DNA from: Periconia sp. R9002 | Lineage: Eukaryota > Ascomycota > Dothideomycetes > Pleosporales > Periconiaceae | Direction of reading: 5' to 3' | Assembly (NCBI GenBank): GCA_023627715.1 | Contig: JAMAHW010000027.1 | Location: 124,001 to 188,000 of the forward strand | DNA length: 64,000 bases | In this document: positions 34,081 to 46,547 of the stretch, in pieces | How positions within the stretch are numbered: the stretch's first letter is position 1 | Layout of the letters: the number at the start of each line of letters is the position of its first letter | Program-made: the position numbers and the translations under genes | Notes under the pieces: generated by a model | What the model saw: the letters and a program-made list of their open reading frames with translations, nothing else | Told to the model about the DNA's origin: nothing | The model's database searches: none

Positions 34081-35480
34081 TGGGTTTGATATTACGGATA
34101 CAAAATTAGTTAAAGACAGCCAGGATAGTTACAATGCATGATCAGAATTTTGACTCGCCACTCCACGTACCCACGTAGAACCTAGATACTAAAAAAGTCT
34201 TCATATACGTACATTACAGTAGTCCTACATCGTGAATACAAAGTTAGCTCAAGACAACCAGGGTGGTTATAGGACATTATCAGTATGTCTAGACGCCACG
34301 CCTTATGGTGTCTTGATAAAAAACGACGCTGTACCGCGTTATCAAAATGGGTGAATATAATTCTACTATACAGACGTCTAGGTGTTGAATAGCCCACACT
34401 TACCCAACTTACCTTACTCCATATACAATACCGCGAATACCTTTTCCCCCTAAGAATATAGTTCTAATAGGGGTAAATAGCATTCCAGGAAAGCGTTTAT
34501 TCAGAATGCTTTTCTTATTTTTTGTCTAGTGAAATACTAGTGTTTGCTTCCTTACTTAGGAGCGGGCCACTCATAAAAAGCAGTTTGGCTACCAAGTTGG
34601 AATGGTTCAGATAGTTTCGCAAGCCCCCGAATCTTTTTTAAAGCCAAAAATAACGTCATAAGCTCTAACTGAAGAGAAATGTCAGCATAGAGAATCTGAT
34701 GCAGGGAACGCAACCTCGATTGCACGCCTGATCATACGAAAGTTATGGTAGGCCGAGTCCACCCACATATGAGCATACACCGCTTGTGCATCATCAACCG
34801 CACTTTCAGTCATGATCAACAAGTTATCTCCTGCATGTAGAGGTACGAGACGGACGGAAAAAATGATTGGGTCGAAGTATCGAAGTTGCTACATCAGATT
34901 AAAGATTGAGCAGTCATACTCCACTCTATTGTAATTGCCCATATTACATCGCCTGCTACTTCCCGCTTAACAGCTACGTGAAGTGAAATTGAAATTGAAA
35001 TTGATCCTCACAAAGTGTTGCTACCCTGGGTATCGACACAGGTAAGGGAGAAAACTTGGTAAAGTCCTCGGCAGGACGGGCACACAGGCAACTATTGCGC
35101 AGGTGATAATTAACAGCTACGTATCGTAACTTCTTGACTACCACGTCCTAATATAAAAACATACCCCAGCCCAGGGAACAAAACATTTTTGATAATACTC
35201 AGGAGGAGTTCTCGCCTTCAGCCTAAGATGTACTTCCATGACTGATTAAACATCGGCGTAAGCAGCACCTGAAGGTGATTAAAAGCTAAATGTTCGTTGA
35301 TGGAGTCGAGGTCATTTGATTGGGCTACTAGATTGACCAGCAATTCGCTTTTTAGGAGTCAGTATGATGATGGGCGAGGATGCGACGAAACGTGGCGATG
35401 ACTGGATTTGTGGGGAGAAGCGTTGAGATCGTGGTGAGCCAGAGGTCTATCGCGCTGTTAGCAACACTGCGACAAATTTT
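34081..35480. other. AT-rich gap with diverged duplication
   Basis: About 1.4 kb with low GC, no coding frame and at least one diverged direct repeat (listed separately). GAAATT is repeated in tandem near 34985-35003. It looks like a decayed repeat region rather than a promoter alone. The gene ends on both sides converge here. Confidence 0.5.
34098..34283. repeat. Diverged 48-bp direct repeat, transition-rich
   Basis: Copies at 34098-34145 and 34236-34283 align without gaps. Most of the differences are transitions (A/G or C/T), the mutation type left by repeat-induced point mutation, though a few are transversions. Weak similarity continues into GACTCGCCACTCC versus TAGACGCCACGCC. Reading this as RIP is inference from one short pair. 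Confidence 0.45.
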
Positions 35481-35966
35481 TCAAGTGATATGGCTTACAT
35501 CGTTCTTCTTTTCCAATTCGGTGAGCTTTTCTTCGCCTGCGTCTTCAACTCCGTCTTCATCCTCATCTTCGCTGCTGCTGGGGGAATTCCATCCCTCCGC
35601 CATGTCCATCATCGCGAGCCAGTCTGCTGGGTCGTTTGGTCCAACCTTATACGCACTATTGTGCTCTTTTCTTACATTGCGAAATAAAGCATCGACCGCA
35701 GGAATCGACAACAAAAGGCTTCTGAACTCTATAAAGAGTGGGGCTGGTAGGTCGAATCTTCCTTGAGCGCTCATGGGGCTTTCTTTTAGGCCATGCTTAT
35801 CTAGGAAGCGCTGAATGCCTCCCTCTTTTACCCAGTCTTGGAACTCTGGGACTAGAGGCGCGAGTGCCCATACTGTTGGTGGCAGACCGATTGGTCGGTT
35901 AGGCCATAGCGACTCCGGGATATCGATTTCAGGGGTGGCGGAGGTGGGAACAACATTGGTAGACAT
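35481..35966 (-). CDS. Small hypothetical protein
   Basis: About 161 aa read straight through, starting MSTNVVPTSATPEIDIPES at 35966. No known family. The core (about 20-115: WPNRPIGLPPTVWALAPLVP, DWVKEGGIQRFLDKHGL, DWLAMMDMAEGW) looks like a folded helical domain; the end is acidic (SSSEDEDEDGVEDAGEEK). The 3' end is uncertain: a GTAAGC donor follows KKND, and splicing to CGCAG (end CC-stop) or to CTAACAG (adding a basic His/Ser-rich tail that ends near 35366) are both possible. I report the unspliced frame as the minimum model. Confidence 0.5.
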   Translation of the reverse strand: MSTNVVPTSATPEIDIPESLWPNRPIGLPPTVWALAPLVPEFQDWVKEGGIQRFLDKHGLKESPMSAQGRFDLPAPLFIEFRSLLLSIPAVDALFRNVRKEHNSAYKVGPNDPADWLAMMDMAEGWNSPSSSEDEDEDGVEDAGEEKLTELEKKNDVSHIT

Positions 35967-36385
35967 TTTTGATGGTTATTTTAAAGAGCGGGCGTGCGTA
36001 ATGTGAGGGTGGAATATTGTGAATTGGGTTTGAGTCGATTTTTTTGTCAAGCAAATGGACGTGTTCAGGGTTTTATGTAAAGTGCAGATACTTTGGGTCG
36101 GAACCATTCAATTAGTAGTGATAGCGTCACCTGTATTGTGTATTAGGTGCGGCTCTTTGATCGAAACTCCCGTTTTAGCCGATGAAGAAGTATTTTTCTA
36201 AACTAGGTCTGGACAGCTGTAGGTACTTATTATTTTGTGGTATTCAAAGTGTCCAACGCACATATTAGCCAATGAAAAATTGTAGTTTGGTAATCTGCGA
36301 CTCGTATATGCAGAACGGTATCATTATAACTCATTATCAACCATTAATCACCAATCAAACTCCCCTTTCACCCTAAATGACCAAA
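35967..36385. other. Short intergenic gap
   Basis: About 420 bp between two minus-strand genes, with the presumed promoter of the small hypothetical gene and the 3' UTR of the HPPD gene. AT-rich. Nothing else is seen. Confidence 0.45.
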
Positions 36386-37664
<1,279 letters not shown>

Positions 37665-38521
37665 GTTGAATAATGTACAAGCAACAGGTTGATATGCCTA
37701 AAGGACTTTTGGTGGTTGAATGGTTTGGGCTGAGAAGGCACTACGCTGTGGTTGCTGTATGTGGAAGAACAGTGGCTGCCCTGATCTCTATTTGTCTCTC
37801 AACATGTTTCCTTCAGCAACCGAATGATTCACCACCGGGGTTAGCACTTCAAACAGATGACGCCTTCTGCCGCATCATTTTGCTGACTGTTCACTTGTGC
37901 CGAGCGGTGTTCCTGAGAAGACCGACAGTCTTCATACAGTTGTTCCCGTGTGTAACCGGGATTGCCGACGTAGCAGGCCAAACACTCGGCATGGTTATGG
38001 AAGGGAAAGCCGACAATCAGTTATCAATGAGAATTTCCCTGGAAAGAAGAAATCTCGATCAGAATATCACTACCATAGTGGGGACCATCGATCAGTTCCT
38101 GGTGAGCGGGTCTCGGATACTGCAGGGAATGAGATTATTCAACTGCGGTCTTTCCATAGAGACATCTAGCAAGTTCGAACTAGGAAGTAAACATTCTAAG
38201 TTCGGAAAATTATCTAATAAAACACGGATTGCACGTATTTCTGCATGTACGCGCGAACGTACGGCGTGATTGATTCACGATGCGTTCACATAGACTGCAT
38301 CGACAAATATGCGCTAACCAAGATAGGACTAGACTTTCCGAAGCCATCATCAACATCCGCTACAAGCCGTAAGCCGAAATCACATTACTCACTCATAGTA
38401 AGCCCAAGAACCATATGCCCCATAGACATTCAAGTAAATTCTGAACTGCTACTTTGCATTATTACTAGGGGAAAATATTTCACTCCTGCCTCCCTAAATT
38501 TTTGTCTTAACAACCGTGGTG
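37665..38521. promoter_or_regulatory. Divergent promoter, HPPD and TTC36-like genes
   Basis: An 857-bp gap between divergent start codons. CCGA words occur at 37900-37903, 37922-37925, 37965-37968 and 38010-38013, four within about 115 bp; CCG triplets are the half-sites of Zn2Cys6 factors. A 198-codon plus-strand frame at 37673-38269 starts nine bases from the HPPD start codon and looks non-coding. Confidence 0.5.
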
Positions 38522-39247
38522 ATGGCACTCTCCCTGCCCAACACATCTCTCTCCGCAAACGACACAAGAATCCTAAACGCACTCTTCGACCCAGAAACAC
38601 TCCCTTCATCCATATCTCGCTCAAAGGACCTGTCAATAATCGATGCTTCTCTCCCATCACATCCTACAATCCCCTCCACCCAACTCTCTATTCTCGAAAC
38701 CCAACAAAACGATCTCGTTCGAAACATCACTTCCTCCTCTACGCCCTCTTCCATCCAGGATGCGATACGGCAAGAAGACGAGATAATTCGAGAGAACCCA
38801 GATTATGCGAGTGCGTTTTTGAACCGCGCCATGTTGCGCCGTATGGGCATGGAGGCTACGTTATCAGAAGGGAAATCCATCTTCGATCTGGCTGAGTCGG
38901 ATATGGAAGGGTTGTTCTCCGATTTGTCTCGCGCTATTGGACTTTGTGTTCCGTCCTCTTCCGGACCAGCGACCGCCGTGTCGCCATATCAAGCGCGCAT
39001 TCTCCGAACGGCTTTTTCACACCGGGCGTATCTATATCTGAAAGCGGCCGAGTCGGATGTCGAGCTTAAAGGGAAAGGAAAAAGCGAGCTAGAGGAGCTA
39101 GCTAGTGGAGATTTTGCGGCTGCAGCGCGGTATGGCGATGAGGTTGCGAGAGAGATGAGTGTTAGGACGAACCCATATGCAAAGATGTGTGGCGCCATAG
39201 TACGTAATGCTTTGGCGGAAGAGAGGAAGGAGGCCATGACACAGTAA
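38522..39247 (+). CDS. TTC36-like TPR protein
   Basis: Single exon, 241 aa from the first ATG at 38522; an open frame begins slightly earlier at GTG codons. The pattern matches tetratricopeptide repeat protein 36: an N-terminal NDTRILNALFDPE box, TPR helices (NPDYASAFLNRAMLRRMG; DLSRAIGL; RTAFSHRAYLYLKAA; ASGDFAAAARYGDEVAR) and the ending TNPYAKMCGAIVRNAL, which resembles the NPYA-x-x-C-x-x-M tail of animal TTC36. Animal TTC36 has been reported to bind and stabilise HPPD. Here the gene is head-to-head with the HPPD gene, which supports a conserved link. The homology call rests on motifs I recall, not on a search. A Ser/Pro-rich segment (30-75) replaces the first linker. Confidence 0.75.
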   Translation: MALSLPNTSLSANDTRILNALFDPETLPSSISRSKDLSIIDASLPSHPTIPSTQLSILETQQNDLVRNITSSSTPSSIQDAIRQEDEIIRENPDYASAFLNRAMLRRMGMEATLSEGKSIFDLAESDMEGLFSDLSRAIGLCVPSSSGPATAVSPYQARILRTAFSHRAYLYLKAAESDVELKGKGKSELEELASGDFAAAARYGDEVAREMSVRTNPYAKMCGAIVRNALAEERKEAMTQ

Positions 39248-39341
39248 TTTGATTATCAGGAGAAGAAATATACAATGATACCCTTCCTATATGTACAATA
39301 GTATTCCAACTTGGTATTATTTTTCGCTATTATCGAGCCAA

Positions 39342-41870
39342 TTACATGCCCGTAGGCAAGTTCCATATAAAATCTAGGGTGCCGTCATCAAAGCCTTGGA
39401 AGTTTTGTGTAGAGTCTAGCCCGAAAGGCGCCATTGATGGATCAAAAGGCAAAGCTAGCCAATCATCATCCGGCATCATCCCGTTCACATCTTCTGCGAT
39501 AGACGCAATGCCCGATTGGCCCGCATTGTGGTTGTTCAGGAAGTCCATACCACTCGTAGCACCCTTCTCGACAGAAGCACCACGAGATGGTATTCGAGGG
39601 GGTCTTGCAGACGACACGAAGTTATCGCGAAGCCGAGCAACATGCATGTCCAGCAGAGTGGCGTAACGAGAGGCCAAGTGCATATCATCCAGGGTGCTAG
39701 AACGCATAGCACGAATCGCTGCGTCGAGGATGTCGAGTGAGGATTGCAATTTCTGGTTCCGAGACCCCAAGCTGAGTCCCTTAATGAGATATATCGAGGA
39801 AGTGGTGATGCGCAGGAATATTCGGACTGGTGAATAACGAAGAGCTCCAGAGTCATAAAGCTGGACAACTTTCTGCAAGATCTGGCAGCTCCCATCGACC
39901 ACTTCTTGGATGAAATCATAGTCTCTCGGCTCCAGATTCAAAGGCAATATCTCCTCTTGCGGACCGTCTGGATCGGTCTCAGCCAGCGTGCGTTCCACCA
40001 CGGCTTGCATACCGAGTGAATTGGTGTATATCCTTACATACTGATACTCTATGGTCAGCATGTCATGCACACCAGCCTTGAGTTCTGTGATCATTGATTG
40101 TCAGCGACGGTCATATCGTACATGTAGAGAACTAGACTTACTGCATGGGTCCAGGTATTTCTTTCTCCAGGTGGTTAGAAGTGGCTGGAAATGCTCTAAG
40201 AGGCCGATGTACCTTCCCGTACGCAGGAGACTACGTGTTGTTGCTGCTGAAGGGTAAATCGTATCCGACACAGACCTTGCTAATTTGGTAAGTTCCACCC
40301 AAGCTGTCATGAAAGATTGCCATTGCTCAACATGTGCAGTGGCTGAGTCCGCAGGGACTTTCTCCATCAAAGCGTGGTTCAGGCTTTGCGGAATCATCGA
40401 TGTACAGCCAAGCCTCCACGATAGTTGCTCGATAAATACATAGAGCAGCTTGCGGACGCGTATCCGCCTCAATACCAGAAATTCGGGCGAGAAATTGGGA
40501 TAAGAAATTTGATCCTTCTCAATGTTTGCATTGTCTTCGAACAAGCCCAGCTCCTGGGCGAGAGATAATGCACTGCCCAGCAGCATCCATGACATACGAT
40601 CGGAGCGCTTGGCGGGCTCAATGACGTCTTCCAGCCAGCGACTAGAAGTGGTATCCCCTTCCAGAAGCTTTTCCCCTTCGGATGTGGTATTATTTGCCCC
40701 GATCATCAGCTCGCAGTCCCAGCCGTCAGCGGCCGTAGGGAAATGAAGCGCGCGAGGATGCCACTCAGAAAGAAGCAGAAGAGCTTCTATAGATCCAATG
40801 GTTCGAGATTGTGCCTTGGAAGGTTTCACCTGGCCTAGCATAATCTTCATGATGAACCGTTGGCATTGTTCCCACAGCCGATCATGAACGAAATAACCCC
40901 TCGACGCACCACCAACCCCGGCCAGGACGTTGTACCTGGATGACACCATGAGAATGGCGACGCAGAGGAACGGATCCAAAGCTATCAATGACCAGTGGTT
41001 CTCATGGTACTGATACCAATCGGATAAGATGGGAGAGAGGGGAGAGCAATTTTTGAAGAAGAGGTCAACGTATGTCACAGCTTCATGTGCAGAAAACCAG
41101 CCCATTTGAACGAACCGACAGGAGGTCCACACTTTAAGTACTTCAGGGGAAGGTTGAGACATCTGCACCGGCTGTGCCTTGAAAGTGAATGGGGAAGCCG
41201 GTATATCTCGTCCTAGCAAATAGATGGATCAGTGAGAGCACGCAAGAGTCCCAAAGATAAAATTACCTTGGCCATAAGCAGAAGTGCCGGATTGAGGCGT
41301 CTCATAAGCCTGGGAATTCGCCTGTTCCTGGTTCTCAATGGCATCTCTATGGTGAGCAGCTTCAAACAATAGATTCAAGGCATCATTCCCACTGGACACT
41401 ACAGTTCTCATAACTGAATGAGCTAGATCCGGCTGAGAGGTCGACACCCTTCGTAGCGTGGCAGGAGATAACAAAGATTCAGAACGCCGATTGTGAGGCG
41501 ATTCAATGGGAGAGGCAATATAACCTGGAACAGGCATTGGCCTGGAGGTTGGTGGAGTGACGCCCGTGCCATTTACTTTCGTAGACGTCGCGTCTTCTGT
41601 TTCTACATCTCTTGTTTCGCCGGGTTTTCGCCTCTTGACCCAAGAACGTTCAGATCTGAATACGCATTCGCGCATCTCTCTCTTGCATCTTTGGCAAGGG
41701 GGTTTGAGTTCCCCCTCCGGGTTTGCATCTAGAATACATTTTGCCTTTCGTTGACGGCAATTGATGCACGCCTTGTAGGCGCGTTTGAAGTCATCCGTGT
41801 GGGTCCGTTTCCTGGAAGCAGAGGCGCTCTCTAGACCCGCGGCGGTCGGGTCGGTTTCTGGAGGTGACAT
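39342..41870 (-). CDS. Zn(II)2Cys6 transcription factor, Aro80/ARCA-like
   Basis: CDS is complement(join(39342..40084, 40142..41212, 41267..41870)), 805 aa. The DNA-binding cluster is C35-x2-C38-x6-C45-x13-C59-x2-C62-x6-C69 (KACINCRQRKAKC, then PPCQRCKREMRECVF), followed by the basic WVKRRK. The 13-residue middle loop is longer than in Gal4-type factors, a feature I associate with Aro80/ARCA-like regulators. The fungal-specific middle domain runs from about 215 to 600 (LLLLSEWHPRAL; SWMLLGSALSLAQELGLF). The C-terminus is acidic and hydrophobic (DDDWLALPFDPSMAPFGLD and FDDGTLDFIWNLP), a likely activation domain. The frame stays open to an ATG at 41933; 41870 gives the cleaner start. It lies 95 bp from the TTC36-like stop. 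Control of the adjacent HPPD gene is inference. Confidence 0.82.
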
Positions 41871-44800
41871 GGTGCGAGAATGGAATGACAAGCAGGCTAT
41901 CGCAGGAGTCTCGTTGGAGGGGGTACGGAACACAGAGTTCGCTTTGAGGCGGACACTAGCGCAAAAAAAAGAATAGCCGCTCCGCTGATTGCCGGCTTAC
42001 TCATTCGGCTTAGCCATACCTACGCCACACACCTGCAGCGCCACACATCTCCATCTCTTCTCCCACTTCAAGGCCCAGCTAACAATGGAATGGATGAGCT
42101 GTAATTTGAAAACAATTAGTTATTCTGATGAACATAACGGTGCTTGACGATAGGAGTAACTTGGATCATGAACATCTTTTCATGGATTCCTTCTCACATC
42201 CAGGTCGATGATAGTGCACTGTATTATGTCAGGCCAAAGTACACCGAATTTTCACACCCAGAATTCCACCCAAAATCCGATTCTCAACAGGTTCACAGCC
42301 CATTGAGAAGCACCTTAACAGCTACAGTGATCAATGGCTACATGATTACCTTCCTAAATAGGCAAGTTCCTAGAAATGGTCTCATCCCAAGTCATACCAA
42401 ACCATTTCGCAAATAGAATCGTTCAAACCCACCAAAAAACTACAGCAAAATTCCGTCACGGATAAATCCATCAATATCGATATCGGCAATCCTTCACAAT
42501 CTTTTCACAGCGCGTGATTGCGGCACATGGGAAGAAAACAAAAAACGGCGCGGAAACAAACCTACCCGCACGCGGTCTCCAGATTGTTTGCTGCACGAGC
42601 GGACGCAAGTAGGCACAGGGAGCCAGGGAGCAGAACAACACGCTTGTGGCGTTTTCCCGCTAGAACACACGGCAGTTTTAGCGCATATTGATATCAATTG
42701 ATAATCTGGAAATAGAGCGGTGAGCAGCGTGAACGCGTCTTTTACAATTGATATAAAAATTTACTCGAGTCGTCCTAGATGATGATTGCACTCCACGGAG
42801 CGAAAAAGGCCACCTTTAAACAAGCCGAGGCGAGCTATAACATCCAACTTGCTTCAATAACAGCTTGCCAATGCTCGCCACTCGAACGAATCAGTCCCTC
42901 TCTTGGCGTAAGTACTCAAAACAGCTAGATGTGACAGTAAAACCGATCGCCCAGCCCCCAAAAAAAGAATCTCAGACATCAAACGTAGCGAGCCGGGCTG
43001 CAACACCCGGTCCCACGAACCATCGTCAGGGTTTTGCCCCTACTCCACCGCTGTTGTGAAACGTCAAAAGGTTGGGACATGGAGCGCATCACCTAAGCCA
43101 AGCCTCTCACACCACACGCCTTCGAAAGAATGTCAGCAACTGCATAACGATCGACTGCGGGGCCCTGTGGGGGGATCCTGAAGCGCTAACCACGCCTTGG
43201 CTAGACCCTCCCGCCCCGTATCCGACTCGCGTGGACCCCCAGAGTGGACATCTCAAACACATCTGCATCTTTCAACATCTCTTGGCAGGCAAAAACCTCC
43301 GACAGCTTGCTCCCGCCAAGCCATTTGAACTGTATCGAACATTTGAGAATGGCATCATGCGCCTTCCTCCTTATCTCATTCACGCTTGGATAGGCGTGCT
43401 GGTGTAGACTATGGCGCTTGAATGCTTAACATCCCCTACTAACCATCAACAGCCCAGCACACACACACGCACGAGATCCTACTCGCCCTTCGAAAAGGAA
43501 AAGCTTCGGCCTCGCCCCTTCCGACGCAAACCACAGCACAATACAACACCGGATCATCACCACCTACCCTACGTAAGACACATCCGGTCCCCGCAAAGTG
43601 GATAAACTTTCCTTCGCTACTCCCCCTCCGACAAATCAACGTGGACCGAACTGTCAGCAATTTGAATTTTCCCCATCTGACAAGCCCGGCCACGCAAAGT
43701 CCCGAGAGTCCCGAACACTTTCCTCTATAACGGAGAGGAAAAAAGGGAGGAAGGGCGAGAGAGGAATCCTTGGCTGTCAAAACTTTAACACATCTCGTAA
43801 CCGATTTGACCTTCTCGCTGTGCTGGACGTGAGGTGTCCACCCCCCTCGTAGCCAAGAGAATGAGGGGGTGCGATGCGTGTCTTGAGGTGGAGAGATGTA
43901 GGAAGGGATATGCGTTGACAAGTATGCATGTGTGTTGTGTGTAATTCGTATATAGAAAATATATAAACCTCAGACGGGGACCTTTCGAGGAAGAAGGGGC
44001 ATCGGACGAACAACTCAATATTTTCCAGCCCATCGTTGAAAGGGTGGACCTCTGGCGAATTTTTTTCTTCTCGTGCAGAAAAGCGAACCTCTGCTTGAAT
44101 GAATTCTTTGTTTTCGCAAAAGGCGAACCTCTGTTTGAAGAATTTTTTTCTTTCTCACTTCTCGCTACAATGGCAAACCTATGATTCTCCTACGTCGGCC
44201 GTCCCGGCCTTTCTCTCCCTCTACACGGCGAATAGCGGCCCTTCGTTATTTCGCCCATAAATGCACCTCCTCCATCAATCCGCGTTCGGCCAAATTCCCT
44301 TTCCTTTGATGGTCCCACCACAATTGCATGCGCTTTCAAATTCAGAGTTCTGCAATTTGTCACTCCGGTTCTCTTCGCTTGCTGCATACACATAGGTAGC
44401 TGCATGTTGCAAAAAACGTGCGATGATGCATATGCGTATGCCCCAGGCACGACCGGGTTCATGCCAGAAACTCGGCATTTGAGCCTCAACGCCTTGCCGG
44501 AAGATCCTGTTTATGCAGGCAGCGGGAGCACAGGATCCGCAGGCCAGGTCATGCTCAGGCAGGGACAAGGGGCACCGTGAGGCAAAATTTGAAATCATTT
44601 GTCTGTTATTGGGCGACCGACTTGCTATTCTTAAACACTTGTTTTCACACTATGTTAGAGAGCAAGGAAGCGGATGGTAGTTCTCTTTCGACGAAGCTGA
44701 CTTTTTTTGTTCATGTATTCATTATGTGATAGGCAACTGGAAATACTATGGCATTAAGATTTTGTAGTATAAGCGAAAGAAATAGTTGCCCCTTATTTTA

Positions 44801-45184
44801 AGACGTTTATGTATTCGAATCATCAGAAAAGCACATACATACGTAATATCAAATATAACCATGTATAAAAAAAAACACCGGAACCCCCCTGTTAATGTTG
44901 TACAAATAGATCGCCATGGACAGATCTGGTGACAAATACCAGTTGCATACAAGGATGTGGGCCAGGTTGACTCAAGGAAAAGGCATGATCATGCGGTATG
45001 CGAGAGAGGCTTTCTCTTGGAGAGGTCGAGAGACGCAAGGAAATTGGCGCAGGGTCCCCAGCGTCATTGACTGATCTTGACTACGGGCCCTCTGTGGTCG
45101 TGAGGAAGCATTGTCGTAGGGTGCAAATGGGCCAAAAATGACACAGATGCGGGAGCAGGTGGTAGAGAGAACCCCACCTGGATT
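41871..45184. other. 3.3-kb gap without genes
   Basis: Lies upstream of the Zn2Cys6 gene and downstream of the ZIP gene. A 111-codon frame at 43072-43407 and a 160-codon minus frame at 43439-43921 lack protein-like composition. A short imperfect tandem repeat is at 44043-44190. The long space upstream of a regulator gene may be an extended promoter. Confidence 0.5.
44043..44190. repeat. Imperfect tandem repeat (GGCGAACCTCTG-type unit)
   Basis: Four degenerate copies begin near 44043, 44083, 44122 and 44172, about 40, 39 and 50 bases apart. Each has a G-C-rich head close to GCGAACCTCTG followed by a T-rich tail (TTTTTTTCTTCTC-like). The last copy is truncated to GGCAAACCTATG. Not coding in any frame I can see. 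Confidence 0.55.
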
Positions 45185-46547
45185 TTAAGCGAAAGCTCCG
45201 ACAATGGCCATGCCGGCAGCACCCATGAGGACATAGATGAAAGCCTTGGTCTTGGCGCTTCCAGTCAAAGTATGTTGTGCTTCCTCAGACAAGAAGTCCT
45301 CGGCCAGCAAATCAACCAATGCGGCGTAAATCAACAGACCAGACGAAATGGCGTTGAATACGCCGACAATTATTAAACCGAAGGCACTGTTGGGGTCATA
45401 CGAGCCACGAGTCACGAGACCGATGGCCTGGCCGATAGGTGCAGTAGTGCCAAAAGCAACCACGAGGAGCCAAGGCTTGTAGCTTCCGTTGGGGTAGGGA
45501 ACGGCAGCGATACGAGAGCCGAGACCAAGACCTTCGAACATTTGATGGAAAACGATGGCAATGAGCAAAATAACGAAGCCTTCGGAAGTGATAGAGACAG
45601 TCATGCCAACGAAAACCGAGTGGAAGAGGATACCGCCCTCAATGAGCGTGATTTGCATCGACTGCTTCTTGAGGACCATGGGGTCGACTGCCTTCTCTAC
45701 GTCGTCCTCGAAGTATGAGTTGTTCTGGCTCGATGTTTGGGCGGGTGGGTTGTAGTTGGGAATAGATGGCATGGCGCGGTTGATCATGTTCACCATCTCT
45801 TCACGCTGGCGCACGTACTGCTCGTAGAAGACAATAAACCATGGAGGCATTTCGGACTTGGCATCGAGATCGTCCTTGGGGAAAGGAAAGTTGTCGACGG
45901 GGTAGGAGTTCTCGGTCCAGCCTTTCTTGTCTGAGGGGTAGGCCATGGTTCGCTGAGAGTCGTAGCTTCGTCGAGGAGCGACGGGATTGTTGAAAGCAGC
46001 TTGGTGTGGGTTCGCTCCTCCAGCAAATTCGTCACCGGTTGCGCTGCCGTGGCTGTGTCCTCCAGTGACCGAGTTCAACCACATCTCTACGACAAAAAGA
46101 CAGAAAAGGGACCCCATCATGATGACACCAGGAAGGGCGGGGTACTTGTCGGTGAAAAGATCGGGAAGACATGGGTCGTTGAGGGAAGCGAACGCAGTAG
46201 GCAAAAGCTGAACATTGTTAGTAAAGAACCATGTTGAATACATCCATAGGTAGGGCTGATTAGACATACATGAACGAAGGCGGTAGCAATGAGGACACCA
46301 GTACCGAAATGTTTGCAGAAGAAGAAGAGCGCGGGGGGGATCTTCATCCACTTGACCTTTTTGGCCACGACGGGGAAACCACAGCCTCCAATACTAGCAA
46401 AGAAGACAATGACTGAGATGGATTAGCAGGAGAAGTAGTAGAGAACATGGTACTGTACATACACACTGCAGCCACGTGCAAGGGGAAATCGTAAACGGCT
46501 TTGTCGGCCTCACTGCCGCACACGGGCTTCTCATTCATGACATCCAT
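45185..46547 (-). CDS. ZIP-family zinc/iron transporter
   Basis: CDS is complement(join(45185..46207, 46270..46412, 46463..46547)), 416 aa. ZIP proteins bring Zn or Fe into the cytosol. TM1-TM3 are joined across the introns (VAAVFIVFFASIGGCGFPVV; FFFCKHFGTGVLIATAFVHL; PGVIMMGSLFCLFVVEMWLN). A His-containing loop (GGHSHGSATGDE) and a long cytosolic loop follow. The transport site is intact: HSVFVG in TM4 and HQMFEGLGLGSR in TM5. TM6-TM8 end the protein (AFIYVLMGAAGMAIVGAF). The loop is long and Pro/Asn-rich. Introns are 50 and 62 bp with GTATGT donors. It faces a Mn-type CDF gene across a shared 1.6-kb region. Metal preference cannot be fixed from sequence. Confidence 0.92.

Noticed and set aside
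37673..38269. 198-codon plus-strand frame in the HPPD/TTC36-like promoter
   Set aside because: It starts nine bases from the HPPD start codon, has no domain, and would leave no promoter space. Probably chance.
41871..41933. Alternative earlier start of the Zn2Cys6 factor
   Set aside because: It adds 21 residues without a recognisable pattern; possible but less likely than 41870.
43072..43407. 111-codon plus-strand frame in the 3.3-kb gap
   Set aside because: No domain and no protein-like pattern of hydrophobic residues.
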